Origin: RUG14300 sp964391805
GTDB taxonomy: Bacteria > Bacillota > Clostridia > Christensenellales > CAG-1252
Assembly (NCBI GenBank): GCA_964391805.1
Contig: CAYMNK010000002.1
Location: 1-64,000 of the forward strand
Reading direction: 5' to 3'
DNA: 64,000 nt
Shown here: positions 1 through 8,845 of the stretch, in pieces
Layout: every line of letters starts with the position of its first letter
Numbering within the stretch: position 1 is the first letter of the stretch
Notes under the pieces: generated by a model
Database searches by the model: none
Seen by the model: only the letters and a program-made list of their open reading frames with translations
What the model was told of the DNA's origin: nothing
Made by a program: the position numbers and the translations under genes

Positions 1-57
1 AATCAATTTTCACTGTCCTCTTTCAGTTTTTTAGGGACTTTTTTTACAGCCCCTTCC

Positions 58-133
<76 letters not shown>

Positions 134-145
134 ATATTTAGTTTT

Positions 146-220
146 TGGAGCGGGAGACGGGATTCGGACCCGCGATATCTGCCTTGGCAAGGCAGCGCTC
201 TACCACTGAGCCACTCCCGC
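146..220 (-). tRNA. tRNA-Gly (anticodon GCC)
   Basis: Cloverleaf on the reverse strand with acceptor GCGGGAG/CTCCCGC, anticodon stem CTGCC/GGCAG, loop TTGCCAA and encoded CCA. It reads GGC/GGT. It is first in a two-tRNA transcript with tRNA-Lys(CTT). Confidence 0.96.
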
Positions 221-235
221 AACTCAACAAGGTGT

Positions 236-264
236 ATTATAAAACAATCGAAATAATTTGTCAA
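236..264 (-). promoter_or_regulatory. sigma-A promoter of the tRNA-Gly/tRNA-Lys unit
   Basis: On the minus strand TTGACA (259-264) and TATAAT (236-241) are separated by 17 bp. Both hexamers match consensus, and the start would fall about 10 nt before tRNA-Gly, as expected for a stable-RNA promoter. Confidence 0.85.
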
Positions 265-364
265 CGCTTTTTATATATTTTTTCAAAAAATTGACATTTT
301 TTTCTTTATAATTCATTTAATAAGAAAAAATGCATTTTTGTTATATAAAACATTCTACATATAA

Positions 365-780
365 TTGGATTTGAGATACCGATGCGTTGCATCGCCCTAT
401 CGGGCTCGACTACGCTTGGGGATGACATATTTATTTATTCTTAATTTTACAATAGCAAAACTTTACTTACCGAATAGGCAAACATCATTAATCATTATGC
501 GTAGCATAACATCATTCGCGACAGCACCGTCCACCGTCATACTAATCTCCGTCCCGTCATACTGAGCGTAGCATAAGCGGAGTCGAACTGCAAAGCAGTG
601 CGAGGTGCGACCGAGCAGTATCTTGGACGGAAACGATAGGCTCTTGCTATGATTTCCGCTTCATTAACAAGGATTAAGATTCCACCTCACAATGTTCGGT
701 GCGGCTACGCCGTTCGACTACAGTCTGTCGACTTCCGCTCAGAATGACACGATGGGACGAGAATCGTTGTTACATGTTTT
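365..780. repeat. gap filled with interspersed repeats (types A and C)
   Basis: The stretch between the tRNA promoter and sdaA has no convincing gene. Positions 372-430 are a partial type A repeat. Positions 451-522 are a type C string (mini-palindromes around ATCATT, e.g. TTATGCGTAGCATAA). Positions 552-752 are a full type A element: it opens with GTCATACTGAGCG and closes with CGCTCAGAATGAC, forming terminal inverted repeats. A 66-codon ORF at 365-565 runs across repeat sequence and is not credible. Confidence 0.75.
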
Positions 781-791
781 TAGAAATATTA

Positions 792-1994
792 TTACTTTTT
801 GTTTTTGAATGTCTTTGCTAAGCCACCCTCTGAAGTTTCGCGATATTCTTTACGTAAATCCTTGCCTGTTTGATACATCGTGTGTATAACAGTATCAAAA
901 CTGATTTTGCGTGTATTGGTCAAAAACCTCGCTAAAGAAACAGCATTCAATGCACGCATCGCCGCTACTGCATTTCGTTCAATACATGGTATTTGCACAA
1001 GTCCGTTAATTGGATCACATGTTAAGCCTAAATGGTGTTCCATCGCTATTTCTGAGGCATATTCAATTTGGTCAAGATTCATCTTATACATTTGAGCTAC
1101 CGCTCCAGCTGCCATACTGCACGCCGAACCGATTTCAGCTTGACAACCGCATTCCGCTCCCGATATTGATGCATTCGTTTTAATTAAATTCCCGATTATT
1201 CCCGCAGTCGCAAGTGCTTCGAGAACTGACCTTTCGCTCAAACCTTTCCGCTCGCTTACATATCTAAGGCATGCGGGCAATACACCCGACGCACCACATG
1301 TAGGAGCAGTAACTATCATATTGCCCGATGCATTTTCTTCGCTTACGGCAAAAGCATACGAACATAAAATTCGATCCTCTCTCGTTTCCGAGTTTTCTTC
1401 CGAATCGGTACCGTTGTACAATATCTTGGCTTTTCGCTTGGTTTCTAATCCACCAGGTAAAATGCCGTCCGCAACAAGTCCGCTATCGATGGAGTTACAC
1501 ATACACTTCCAAACTTCCGCTAAATAATCCCATATTCCCTCTCCTTCGAATTTTTCGACATATTGAGGAATTGTAAGTTTGTTTTGCTCGCAATAAGCCC
1601 TTATAGATTCGAAACTATTCTCTCTATAAACATAAAGTGATTCGTATGACGGCATTCCTTCGATTTTGATGGCACCGCCACCAATGCTGTATACTCGCCA
1701 CGAACCAACATCGACACCGTCTTTAATTGCAACGATATCTAACGTGTTAGGATGGGGTAAATCGGACAAATCGTAATTCCACACAATATCTACCGGTTTA
1801 TTGACGGATTTTTTTAGAACATTATCGGTACAATGCCCCTCTCCGGTCAAAGCAAGAGAACCATACAACGTTACCACGTATTTATCGGCATAACCAAATT
1901 CCTTGTCAAAAAGCTTAATTGCTTTTTCAGGTCCCATTGTATGTGAACTTGACGGTCCGTATCCAATTTTAAAGAGTTCTTTAATGCTTTTCAT
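792..1994 (-). CDS. sdaA: L-serine dehydratase (iron-sulfur type), single chain
   Basis: It deaminates L-serine to pyruvate and ammonia in the cytosol. The 400-residue protein has the beta-domain signature PSSSHTMGP at residues 14-22 and the alpha-domain cysteines of the oxygen-labile 4Fe-4S cluster: TAPTCGASG near 230, then AECGCQAEIGSACS near 280. Both domains sit in one chain, as in enterobacterial SdaA, whereas many Bacillota split them into SdaAA and SdaAB. It is somewhat shorter than the roughly 455-residue enterobacterial form. The start is set by AAGGAG eight bases before the ATG. It is monocistronic, with its own promoter at 2027-2055. Its 3' end is followed by repeats and no clear terminator is visible. 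Confidence 0.95.
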   Translation of the reverse strand: MKSIKELFKIGYGPSSSHTMGPEKAIKLFDKEFGYADKYVVTLYGSLALTGEGHCTDNVLKKSVNKPVDIVWNYDLSDLPHPNTLDIVAIKDGVDVGSWRVYSIGGGAIKIEGMPSYESLYVYRENSFESIRAYCEQNKLTIPQYVEKFEGEGIWDYLAEVWKCMCNSIDSGLVADGILPGGLETKRKAKILYNGTDSEENSETREDRILCSYAFAVSEENASGNMIVTAPTCGASGVLPACLRYVSERKGLSERSVLEALATAGIIGNLIKTNASISGAECGCQAEIGSACSMAAGAVAQMYKMNLDQIEYASEIAMEHHLGLTCDPINGLVQIPCIERNAVAAMRALNAVSLARFLTNTRKISFDTVIHTMYQTGKDLRKEYRETSEGGLAKTFKNKK

Positions 1995-2026
1995 AATAGC
2001 TCCTTATGCGTTATACGCCTACTAAT

Positions 2027-2055
2027 ATTATGAACCCTTTATAAAGTCCTGTCAA
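2027..2055 (-). promoter_or_regulatory. sdaA promoter
   Basis: Minus strand TTGACA (2050-2055), 17-bp spacer, CATAAT (2027-2032). It lies 33 bp before the sdaA start codon. Confidence 0.8.
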
Positions 2056-2086
2056 TGTTTATTTTAAAAATAACAAGTAATTATTT

Positions 2087-2345
2087 TTAAAACGTAGAAA
2101 ACTACGATATAATTCAAACCATCAGTTGTCATTCTGAGTGTAGCGACAGCGGAATCGAAATCCGAGTGTAACGAGAATCAAACGGCGTAGACGTTTGGTA
2201 TCTTGCGGGCGATAATTACAGCATAATGAATACCATCCCTGTTAAATCGGAATAAGATTCCACCTCATTACATTCGGTGCGACTACGCCGTTCGACTACA
2301 GACATCGCCTTCCGCTGTAGAGGCCGATTAGTAATCGCCCGCATC
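2087..2345. repeat. type A interspersed repeat with hybrid end
   Basis: The copy opens at about 2127 with GTCATTCTGAGTG and contains the inner blocks seen elsewhere (AGTGTAACGAGAATCAAA..., GGTATCTTGCGG, AAGATTCCACCTCA). It ends in a hairpin GGCCGATTAGTAATCGCCC instead of the usual inverted end. The lead-in at 2087-2126 is shared with 5395-5446 and 7435-7480. No gene is seen between 1995 and 2541. Confidence 0.7.
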
Positions 2346-2482
2346 AATTAAGAATCCAAATTACATAATGGAGCGCTTACGCTTGCCTAAATCTGGTTTG
2401 ATTAGACGGAATTCACTATCGGCTCGGGATGGGGTGGCTTTTGACTGGCTTTTGACGAGGTGATGAGGTGATAATTCACTTA

Positions 2483-2534
2483 TTGACAAATCACTTTTAA
2501 TATGTTATTATATAATATTAAAACAAATTAGGAG
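2483..2534 (+). promoter_or_regulatory. promoter and RBS of the nrnA-nrnA-surE operon
   Basis: TTGACA (2483-2488), 17-bp spacer, TATTAT (2506-2511), then AGGAG (2530-2534) seven bases before the ATG at 2542. Confidence 0.85.
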
Positions 2535-2541
2535 TAAATCA

Positions 2542-3492
2542 ATGTTTGAAAGAGCAATCGAAGCAATAAAAAAATACGATAGAATTATCATTCACCGCCA
2601 TAGATTCCCCGATGGCGACGCTATTGGCAGTCAAGTAGGTTTGAAAAACCTCATTAAAGACAACTTCCCCAACAAAGAAGTCTATGTCGTAGGCGACGAA
2701 AATACACGTCTTCCCTTCATGAAAGACTGCGTAATGGATGAGATTCCCGATGAATACTACAACGGTGCTTTGGCATTCATTCTCGACTGCGGAAGTTCTC
2801 GTTTAATCTGCGACGAAAGATATAAAACCGCTGAACTTACCATAAGATTGGATCACCACCTCTACTGCGAAGATATTGCCGAAATCGATTTTGTTGAGAG
2901 TTCATTCGAGAGTTGTTGCGGTATGGTCGCATTACTTGCAAAAGAAGCAGGATTTAAACTTTCTTCTCTTGCTGCTGAGTCCATATACACCGGCATGATT
3001 ACCGACTCCGGTAGATTTATGTTCGATTCTACAAGTGCAAGAACATTCGAACTTGCCGCATATCTTATCAGCGCTAAATTCGATGTAAACGAGTTATATT
3101 ACAACCTCTATTCAAAGGAATTCGAAAAAATGCTCGAAGAAGCCGATAATATACATAAAATCAAGTTTACCAAAAACAACGTTGCATATATCATTACCAC
3201 TAAAGAAGAACTTGCTAAAATGAATTCAAATGCAAGCACCGTTTCGTCCGGCTTGGTAAGCATTATGCGCAACATTAAGGATGTTTACGTTTGGGCAAAC
3301 TTCACCGAAAGCGAAGATGAGATTAGAGTAGAATTGCGTTCCAATCGCTATAATATCAACAAAATTGCCGTTAAATACAACGGTGGCGGTCATAAAAAGG
3401 CAAGCGGTGCTACCATTCACACCTTTGACGAAGTTTACGCACTTCTCAACGATCTCGACGAATTAGCAGGATCCCCCGTAGAAGAGGAATAA
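2542..3492 (+). CDS. DHH-family phosphoesterase, NrnA-like (nanoRNase / pAp phosphatase)
   Basis: The 316-residue protein has the DHH/DHHA1 architecture of bifunctional oligoribonuclease and pAp phosphatase NrnA. Motif I is RHRFPDGDAIGS near residue 19, motif II LDCGSS near 80, motif III LDHH near 107, motif IV TDSGRF near 155, and the substrate-binding GGGHKKASGA sits near 282. All metal-ligand Asp/His residues are visible. It is the first gene of a three-gene operon; 2 nt separate it from a paralogue. The likely role is breaking 2-4-nt RNAs and/or 3'-phosphoadenosine 5'-phosphate down to mononucleotides in the cytosol. Which of the two copies does which job cannot be read from sequence. Confidence 0.9.
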   Translation: MFERAIEAIKKYDRIIIHRHRFPDGDAIGSQVGLKNLIKDNFPNKEVYVVGDENTRLPFMKDCVMDEIPDEYYNGALAFILDCGSSRLICDERYKTAELTIRLDHHLYCEDIAEIDFVESSFESCCGMVALLAKEAGFKLSSLAAESIYTGMITDSGRFMFDSTSARTFELAAYLISAKFDVNELYYNLYSKEFEKMLEEADNIHKIKFTKNNVAYIITTKEELAKMNSNASTVSSGLVSIMRNIKDVYVWANFTESEDEIRVELRSNRYNINKIAVKYNGGGHKKASGATIHTFDEVYALLNDLDELAGSPVEEE

Positions 3493-3494
3493 TT

Positions 3495-4475
3495 ATGAAC
3501 GAACAAGTTAAATTACAGATTTTAAATAAAATAAAAGAGTACGATACGATTATCGTTTCTCGTCACATTCGCCCCGACGGTGACGCTTACGGTTCGACAA
3601 AAGGATTGGTCAAAATATTGAGAGATACATATCCTGATAAGCATATTTTCCTTATCAATGAGGACTACTCCCCTGCCCTATCCTTCACCGGTGAAGAGGA
3701 TAAAATCGACGATTCAGTATATCAAAATGCACTGTGCATCATTACCGACACAGGTACTGCAAATAGAATTTCCAATTCTAAGTATTCGCTTGCTAAAGAA
3801 GTCATTAAAATCGATCACCACATCATCGATAAACCCTATGGCGATATCGTTTGGGTGGAAGATTTTCGTTCATCCGCATGCGAAATGATTGCCGATTTTT
3901 GGTATACGTTCCGCGATGAACTCGTAATGAGTAAGGAAGCTGCTACCCATATCTATATGGGCATGGTAACAGATTCGGGACGATTCAAAAACGAAGGTGT
4001 TAAAGGCGAGACTTTGAGACTTGCTTCGTATTTATTAGATTACGGCATCGATCTCGAAAGACTATATGCAAACCTCTATCTCGAGGACTACAAGTGTTTT
4101 AAGTTCCAAGCATACGTATATGAGCATATGAACATTACCGAAAACGGTGTTGCTTATATTTATGTCGATAAGGAAATGCAAGAAAAATTCGACTTGTCCC
4201 TCGAACAAGCATCCGAAGTTGTAAGTTTATTATCACGTATCAAAGGAAGCTTAATCTGGGTTGCATTCATAGACTACGAGAAACAAAACTACATCAGAGT
4301 GAGATTACGTTCGAGATTTTTAGGCATAAATGACCTTGCCCTCAAATATCACGGCGGTGGTCACGATATGAGTGCAGGCGCAACGGTTTACAGCGTTGAA
4401 GAAATGTATGCTCTTATTAATGAAGCCGATGAATTGCTTAAAGAATATAAAGCAAACAACGAGGATTGGCTATGA
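3495..4475 (+). CDS. second DHH-family phosphoesterase, NrnA-like paralogue
   Basis: The 326-residue protein is a tandem paralogue of the preceding gene with the same motif set: RHIRPDGDAYGS, ITDTGTANR, IDHHIID, TDSGRFK and GGGHDMSAGA. The DHH core is intact, so it should be active. The start follows AGAGG with correct spacing and only 2 nt separate it from the first copy; its TGA overlaps the surE ATG (ATGA), indicating translational coupling. Divergence between the copies is substantial, so this is not a recent duplication. They may have split specificity (nanoRNA versus pAp or cyclic-dinucleotide products) or form a heteromer. Family known, specific substrate inferred. Confidence 0.88.
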   Translation: MNEQVKLQILNKIKEYDTIIVSRHIRPDGDAYGSTKGLVKILRDTYPDKHIFLINEDYSPALSFTGEEDKIDDSVYQNALCIITDTGTANRISNSKYSLAKEVIKIDHHIIDKPYGDIVWVEDFRSSACEMIADFWYTFRDELVMSKEAATHIYMGMVTDSGRFKNEGVKGETLRLASYLLDYGIDLERLYANLYLEDYKCFKFQAYVYEHMNITENGVAYIYVDKEMQEKFDLSLEQASEVVSLLSRIKGSLIWVAFIDYEKQNYIRVRLRSRFLGINDLALKYHGGGHDMSAGATVYSVEEMYALINEADELLKEYKANNEDWL

Positions 4476-5182
4476 GAATTTTAATAACAAATGACGACGG
4501 AATAAATGCCGACGGTATCAAATATTTGGTTGAATGGGCTAAAACAAAAGGCGAAGTTACGGTTTTTGCTCCAAAATTTGAGCAAAGCGGTAAAGGTCAA
4601 TCTATAGAAATCCACAAAGGTTACGAATGTGTGAAAGCTAATGTATTTAACGGAGTTACTGCATACAGCGTGGATTCCACCCCTGCCGATTGTGTAAGAG
4701 TTGCCGTGTTAGGCTATAAAGGGCAATATGATCTTGTTATTTCAGGAGTTAACAGAGGATTTAACGTTGGCGAAGACATCAAATATTCGGGTACAGCAGG
4801 TGCTTGCTTCGAGGGTGCTCATTTAGGTATAAAATCGTTAGCAATATCCACACATTGGGATTCGTTCGATGACGCTAAACAAAATCTTGAAAGAGTTTGG
4901 AATTATATCAATGATAACAAAATGTTCGAACAAACAGATATAATCAATGTAAATATTCCAAAAGAGCCAAAAGATATTTTAGTTACAAGAGTTGGTGAAG
5001 CTATATACGGCGACGATTTCGATTTCGATGGGGATCAAATAATACCTGTATTAGTATGCTACTATAACGGTTCTGCAAATTTGGAATTAGATACCGATGC
5101 AACAATGAATGGTTATATATCAATCAGCCCCGTTACCAGAGAATTGACCAATATCGATGCATTCAATAAGTTTAGAAAATAA
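4472..5182 (+). CDS. surE: 5'/3'-nucleotidase SurE
   Basis: SurE dephosphorylates nucleoside monophosphates (and short polyphosphates in some homologues). The TNDDG metal motif is at the N terminus and the SGVNRGFNVGEDIKYSGTAG block matches the family signature. The start is ATG 4472, preceded by GAGG at 4461-4464; an in-frame TTG at 4466 is only 1 nt after that site and is unlikely. It gives 236 residues, near the usual 250. It overlaps the upstream gene by 4 nt and is last in the operon, with an intrinsic terminator after it. Grouped with two NrnA-like enzymes, it would complete a path from short RNA or pAp to nucleosides. Confidence 0.95.
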   Translation: MRILITNDDGINADGIKYLVEWAKTKGEVTVFAPKFEQSGKGQSIEIHKGYECVKANVFNGVTAYSVDSTPADCVRVAVLGYKGQYDLVISGVNRGFNVGEDIKYSGTAGACFEGAHLGIKSLAISTHWDSFDDAKQNLERVWNYINDNKMFEQTDIINVNIPKEPKDILVTRVGEAIYGDDFDFDGDQIIPVLVCYYNGSANLELDTDATMNGYISISPVTRELTNIDAFNKFRK

Positions 5183-5188
5183 TAAATC

Positions 5189-5232
5189 AAAAAAGCACTA
5201 CTGTTTATAGATTGGACGGTGGTGCTTTTTTG
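5189..5232 (+). terminator. intrinsic terminator after surE
   Basis: Stem AAGCACTACTG / CGGTGGTGCTT with one G-T pair, 13-nt loop, followed by TTTTTTG. It sits 7 nt past the surE stop. Confidence 0.85.
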
Positions 5233-5269
5233 TTTCATATTGTTGTTTCATATCAGCTTTTAAAATATA

Positions 5270-5706
5270 GATTTTGATTCCACCTCATTTCATTCGTTGC
5301 GGCTACGCAGTTCGACTACAGGGCGTTGCCCTTCCGCTGTAGGGGCCGATTAGAAATCGCCCTATCCTTGTTAAGACAAGCGATAACCTTCCCATTTGTC
5401 ATTGCAAGCGTAGAAAACCACGATAAGAGTCAAACCATCAATTGGTCATCCCGAGCGTAGCGCAGCGCAGTCGAAATTCGAACGAAGTGAGAATCAAATT
5501 GTGCAACAATTTGGTATCTTACGGACGAGAACGATAGGTCTTTGTTATTGTATCCGCTTTTATAATATGGAAGAAGATTCCGACACCTATGGTGTCGCCC
5601 TAACGGGTTCGACTTCGGGCGTTGCCCTTCGATCAGAATGACACTTGATGGGCAAATATGATAGGTACAAAATAAAAAAGCAAGTGCGATGACTTGCTTT
5701 GGCGGA
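5270..5706. repeat. composite block of type A and B repeats
   Basis: Three parts are recognisable: 5275-5365 (half type A ending in GGCCGATTAGAAATCGCCC), 5334-5452 (about 119 bp nearly identical to 7371-7487) and 5447-5643 (full type A, GTCATCCCGAGCG to CGATCAGAATGAC). Positions 5587-5706 are nearly identical to 8929-9055. The block lies downstream of the DUF4143 ATPase gene and supplies its terminator. No gene is seen here. Confidence 0.75.
5672..5700 (-). terminator. terminator of the DUF4143 ATPase gene, formed by a type B repeat
   Basis: On the minus strand AAGCAAGT-CATCGC-ACTTGCTT is followed by TTTTATTTT. It is 53 nt past the stop codon and is part of a repeat unit that recurs at 9021, 27358 and 27442. 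Confidence 0.7.
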
Positions 5707-5752
5707 CGAAGTCGGCTTAATATGACATAGGTCGCTTACGCTTAATGCAGAA

Positions 5753-7057
5753 TTAGTTCTTATTTGTAATACAGAAGATGGCATAAAGAGGGACCGATTT
5801 TATACCGTTTTCGAAACCAAAATTCTTTGTTGATAGACGAATTGCGTACGACGGTTCAAATCTTTGATTATATACAGACAAACTCCTTGAACGCGTATTA
5901 TCGGCAGATTTTACTTCAATAGGAATTATTTCACCATCAAGCCTTAGTATAAAATCAACTTCCGCTTGATTTCCACTATTCCAATAGTATAAATCAAAGC
6001 CATTCGATTTGAGTTGGTTGTATACAAAGTTTTCGGTTAAACCTCCTTTAAAGTTAAATAATAACGGATTGTCCGACTGAATATCTTCATAGTAAATATT
6101 TTCACACGCTCCGCAAAGTCCTACATCATTCATATAGAATTTAAAGTCGGATAATGAACGATAGGCATTCAACGGCAATGCGATTTGTTCAATTCTAAAT
6201 AACTGACCGGCAATGCCCGACAAGCAAAGCCATTCAATCGCGCCTTCAAACTCGTTAGCACGACCACCCGATTTGACATATCTATATTGAAATTTTTTAT
6301 TTTCTTTAGCGAGCTGTGTACTAATATTTTTAAAGACAATTTTTGTTTTAGGGATTTCGGATGCTTTATTATATTTCCCCATATCATTTTGATAAGAATC
6401 TAAAATATCGCTCTGTTCGATTCTAACCATTTCAATGTTATGGTTATTAATATAGTTTTGTACAACAGCTGGCATACCGCCAACATAAAGGTAATCTTTA
6501 TAGTAATCTAAAGCTCGTTCATGAAATAAAGTGTCTAATGGTTTATTGGATTTATAACTATTTTTAATCATTTCAACCAAATCGGTTTCGTCGTTAGCAA
6601 GAAGAAACTCTTCAAAATCCATTGGGTACATAGTCAAAAATTGGATTTTGCCAACAGGAAACGAATGAACTCCTCTATTAACCGAAACACCTAAAAGAGA
6701 ACCGAGTGCAATGATATGATATTCATTCGCCTCTTCATTAAAATACTTTAAAGATGTTATTGCTTGGGGACATGCTTGAATTTCATCAAAAACAATTAGC
6801 GTATTCTTTGGCAAAATTTGCTTACGTTTATAACTTGATAATTTCTTTATGATACTAATGGGATCTAAGTTATCAAAGAAATCAGATAATCTTTCTTCTT
6901 TTTCGAAATTACAATAAACATAATTTTGGTATTCACGGCTTGCAAAGCAGTTTACGATATACGTCTTACCAACTTGCCTTGCACCTTGTAATACCAACGG
7001 TTTACGATTCTCGCTATTTTTCCAATTTAATAATTCTTGATATATTTTACGTTCCAT
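5753..7057 (-). CDS. AAA-type ATPase with DUF4143 domain
   Basis: The 434-residue protein belongs to a very widespread accessory family. The N-terminal P-loop GARQVGKT (about residues 20-27) and Walker B LIVFDEIQ (about 88-95) are followed by a sensor-like LGSLLGVSV and the conserved FPVGKI...YPMDFEEFL block. The C-terminal half is DUF4143, ending in a restriction-nuclease-like D...IPIEVKSA motif (about residue 385). The cellular role of the family is unknown; it is patchily distributed and often multicopy. The start follows GGAGG with good spacing, and a promoter lies at 7079-7107. It is monocistronic and bracketed by near-identical repeat blocks, which suggests recent gain or reshuffling. 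Confidence 0.85.
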   Translation of the reverse strand: MERKIYQELLNWKNSENRKPLVLQGARQVGKTYIVNCFASREYQNYVYCNFEKEERLSDFFDNLDPISIIKKLSSYKRKQILPKNTLIVFDEIQACPQAITSLKYFNEEANEYHIIALGSLLGVSVNRGVHSFPVGKIQFLTMYPMDFEEFLLANDETDLVEMIKNSYKSNKPLDTLFHERALDYYKDYLYVGGMPAVVQNYINNHNIEMVRIEQSDILDSYQNDMGKYNKASEIPKTKIVFKNISTQLAKENKKFQYRYVKSGGRANEFEGAIEWLCLSGIAGQLFRIEQIALPLNAYRSLSDFKFYMNDVGLCGACENIYYEDIQSDNPLLFNFKGGLTENFVYNQLKSNGFDLYYWNSGNQAEVDFILRLDGEIIPIEVKSADNTRSRSLSVYNQRFEPSYAIRLSTKNFGFENGIKSVPLYAIFCITNKN

Positions 7058-7078
7058 ACTATTCCTCCAAACAATAGT

Positions 7079-7107
7079 ATTATAGCAAACAAATGTATTT
7101 TAGTCAA
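7079..7107 (-). promoter_or_regulatory. promoter of the DUF4143 ATPase gene
   Basis: Minus strand TTGACT (7102-7107), 17-bp spacer, TATAAT (7079-7084); GGAGGA follows 5-10 bases before the ATG. Confidence 0.8.
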
Positions 7108-7209
7108 TAGAAATTACATTTTTCGATAGATGGTTTTTGTCATTTTTTACTTTTTTTGACACTTAACGGCTGAATTGGATAAGAAAACACTTTAGTAGAT
7201 CATTCGCAG

Positions 7210-7530
7210 TGATGCATTTTTCCTTCCGCTGTCATACTGAATCCCCTCCCGTCATACTGAGTGTAGCAACAGCGGAATCGAAGGATCTAATTCCTTGTTT
7301 ATATGGATTAAGATACTGCAAGGCAAGCCTTGCACTGCTTCGCAGTTCGACTTCAGGACGATACCCTTTCGCTGTAGGGGCCGATTAGAAATCGCCCTAT
7401 CCTTGTTAAGACAAGCGATAACCTTCCCATATGTCATTGCAAGCGTAGAAAACCACGATAAGAGTCAAACCATCAATTGGTCATACTGAGCGGACGAAAT
7501 AGGCTCAGAATGACATAAAGGTTAGTTGTT
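7210..7530. repeat. type A repeat block, copy of the one at 5.3-5.5 kb
   Basis: Nested starts GTCATACTGAATC and GTCATACTGAGTG (about 7230-7265) are followed by a half element with palindromes GCAAGGCAAGCCTTGC and CTGCTTCGCAG. The segment 7371-7487 matches 5334-5452 with very few differences. No gene is seen between 7058 and 7539. Confidence 0.7.
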
Positions 7531-7539
7531 TTCTCTAGT

Positions 7540-7962
7540 TTATTTTTTTATTTTTTGTCTATATATTTCTTTTAAATCTTCTATTGCTAATTCCACTGCC
7601 ATCGTGTGAAACATAAGGTAATTAACACGCATCGTTTCATATGGCGCTTGCTTGTAAATTTTATTGCTATCTTCTCTGGTTAATAAATGCCAATAACGGT
7701 AAACATAACCCATCCAATATAAAATATCTTTAGAAATACTTTCTTTTTTGGTCGAAAGTTTATTAGTACAAGTTGCGATGAGTTCTTCTAATAAATACTC
7801 TTCGCCCGCCCACTGCATCCGATTGTACTCCGAATCCAGATTCACGGCAATTTCACTATTCATAAAAGACCTTACAAGATTTTCGATATCAAATTCGGTG
7901 CTTGCGAATAGCTCAAATAAGCGACCTTGTATGTCGCATAACTTTAAATCCAAACCATTCAT
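7540..7962 (-). CDS. conserved small protein paired with HTH-DUF3990 (putative antitoxin or partner)
   Basis: The 140-residue soluble protein has no named domain that I recognise. It contains an aromatic-rich conserved stretch (ILYWMGYVYRYWH, residues 86-98) and QWAGEEYLLEEL near residue 50, of a type I recall next to DUF3990 genes in gut Clostridia. Its ATG overlaps the stop of the DUF3990 gene by one base (TGATG) with AAAGGAGAT inside the upstream gene, so the two are translationally coupled. That coupling, and the lone two-gene transcript, suggest a toxin-antitoxin or enzyme-regulator pair. It could equally be a second enzyme subunit. Function is inferred from context only. Confidence 0.7.
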   Translation of the reverse strand: MNGLDLKLCDIQGRLFELFASTEFDIENLVRSFMNSEIAVNLDSEYNRMQWAGEEYLLEELIATCTNKLSTKKESISKDILYWMGYVYRYWHLLTREDSNKIYKQAPYETMRVNYLMFHTMAVELAIEDLKEIYRQKIKK

Positions 7963-8837
7963 CAGTTATCTCCTTTTATCGCATCATCTATTATTTCATC
8001 GAAAAATTTTCCATCACGACGATGGTTTTTACAGATTTCATTAGCAAGTTCAATTCCCTTTAGACGATTGTTTTCACTAACTTTGCGAAGTATTTTCTTT
8101 TCGAAGTACGACAATTCGATTTCTTTTTCGATTTTAATAGCCTTACATGCTTTTTCGGTTAAGGCAACATACTGTTTTCCTAGTTGCAAAGCCGACAAAC
8201 TATTGATAAGCGCTTGATCTGTAATGGTCTCTAAGAAAAAATTATCTATAACATAGAACATTCTATCGTTCGCAATACTTCCTATAGCAACATCGTTACC
8301 GCAAATCATTGTGCTATACTTATTATAAAATGTACTGCCTTTAATTCTCTCCATCCGACCACGATGATATGCAACAACCATTGCCCAATCAATATCGGTA
8401 GGAATTTCAACAGAAGCAAGTTCGTGCATATCAATGGAAACGACATAAAACTTAGATTCTTCAAAATCGCAAATAAGTGTTAGCGGTTGTTCCGGAGTTG
8501 TTCCCATATAGAAACCTTTACCAAAATCGCATTTTTCACGACTTATAGGTGAAATATCCCCTACCAAACCACTTTTCGAACCGTGATAAAGCAAAATACG
8601 ACCTTCATCAATTTTGATATTTGACACCTCTTGTCTTATTCTATTCATAATCATATCATAGACAGGAGCATTATACTCTATACACAAATTAAAAAGAACG
8701 TCTTCGGCAAGACGATTAGCTTTAGAACGTCCGTTCTCCCAACGATTAATCGTTGCGAACTGAACACCGATTCTTTTAGCCATTTCCGTTTGGCTCATTC
8801 CCAAATATTTTCTAATTTGTTTAATCAATTCTTCCAT
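7962..8837 (-). CDS. HTH-DUF3990 protein (ADP-ribosyltransferase-like)
   Basis: Residues 1-60 are a Cro/C1-type HTH (MSQTEMAKRIG...INRWENGRSKAN). It is followed by a DUF3990 domain whose LYHGSK motif (about residue 86) and DFGKGFYMGT motif (about 107) resemble the NAD-binding His and Tyr motifs of the ADP-ribosyltransferase superfamily. Length from ATG 8837 is 291; an in-frame GTG two codons earlier overlaps the ribosome site AAGG and is rejected. It is first in a two-gene operon with the 140-residue partner. An inverted repeat spanning the promoter suggests that the HTH represses its own operon. Target and toxicity are not known; the family link is established, the toxin role inferred. Confidence 0.8.
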   Translation of the reverse strand: MEELIKQIRKYLGMSQTEMAKRIGVQFATINRWENGRSKANRLAEDVLFNLCIEYNAPVYDMIMNRIRQEVSNIKIDEGRILLYHGSKSGLVGDISPISREKCDFGKGFYMGTTPEQPLTLICDFEESKFYVVSIDMHELASVEIPTDIDWAMVVAYHRGRMERIKGSTFYNKYSTMICGNDVAIGSIANDRMFYVIDNFFLETITDQALINSLSALQLGKQYVALTEKACKAIKIEKEIELSYFEKKILRKVSENNRLKGIELANEICKNHRRDGKFFDEIIDDAIKGDN

Positions 8838-8845
8838 AAGCACCT

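Noticed and set aside
1..57. Stem AGGGACT...AGCCCCT next to tRNA-Lys as a terminator.
   Set aside because: It has a mismatch and no T-run on the transcribed (minus) strand.
451..522. Possible CRISPR-like array in the type C strings.
   Set aside because: Units are unequal palindromes with 5-nt constant spacers, not equal repeats with 30-nt spacers, and there are no cas genes.
365..565. A 66-codon plus-strand ORF.
   Set aside because: It runs through type A and type C repeats, with no RBS and no homology.
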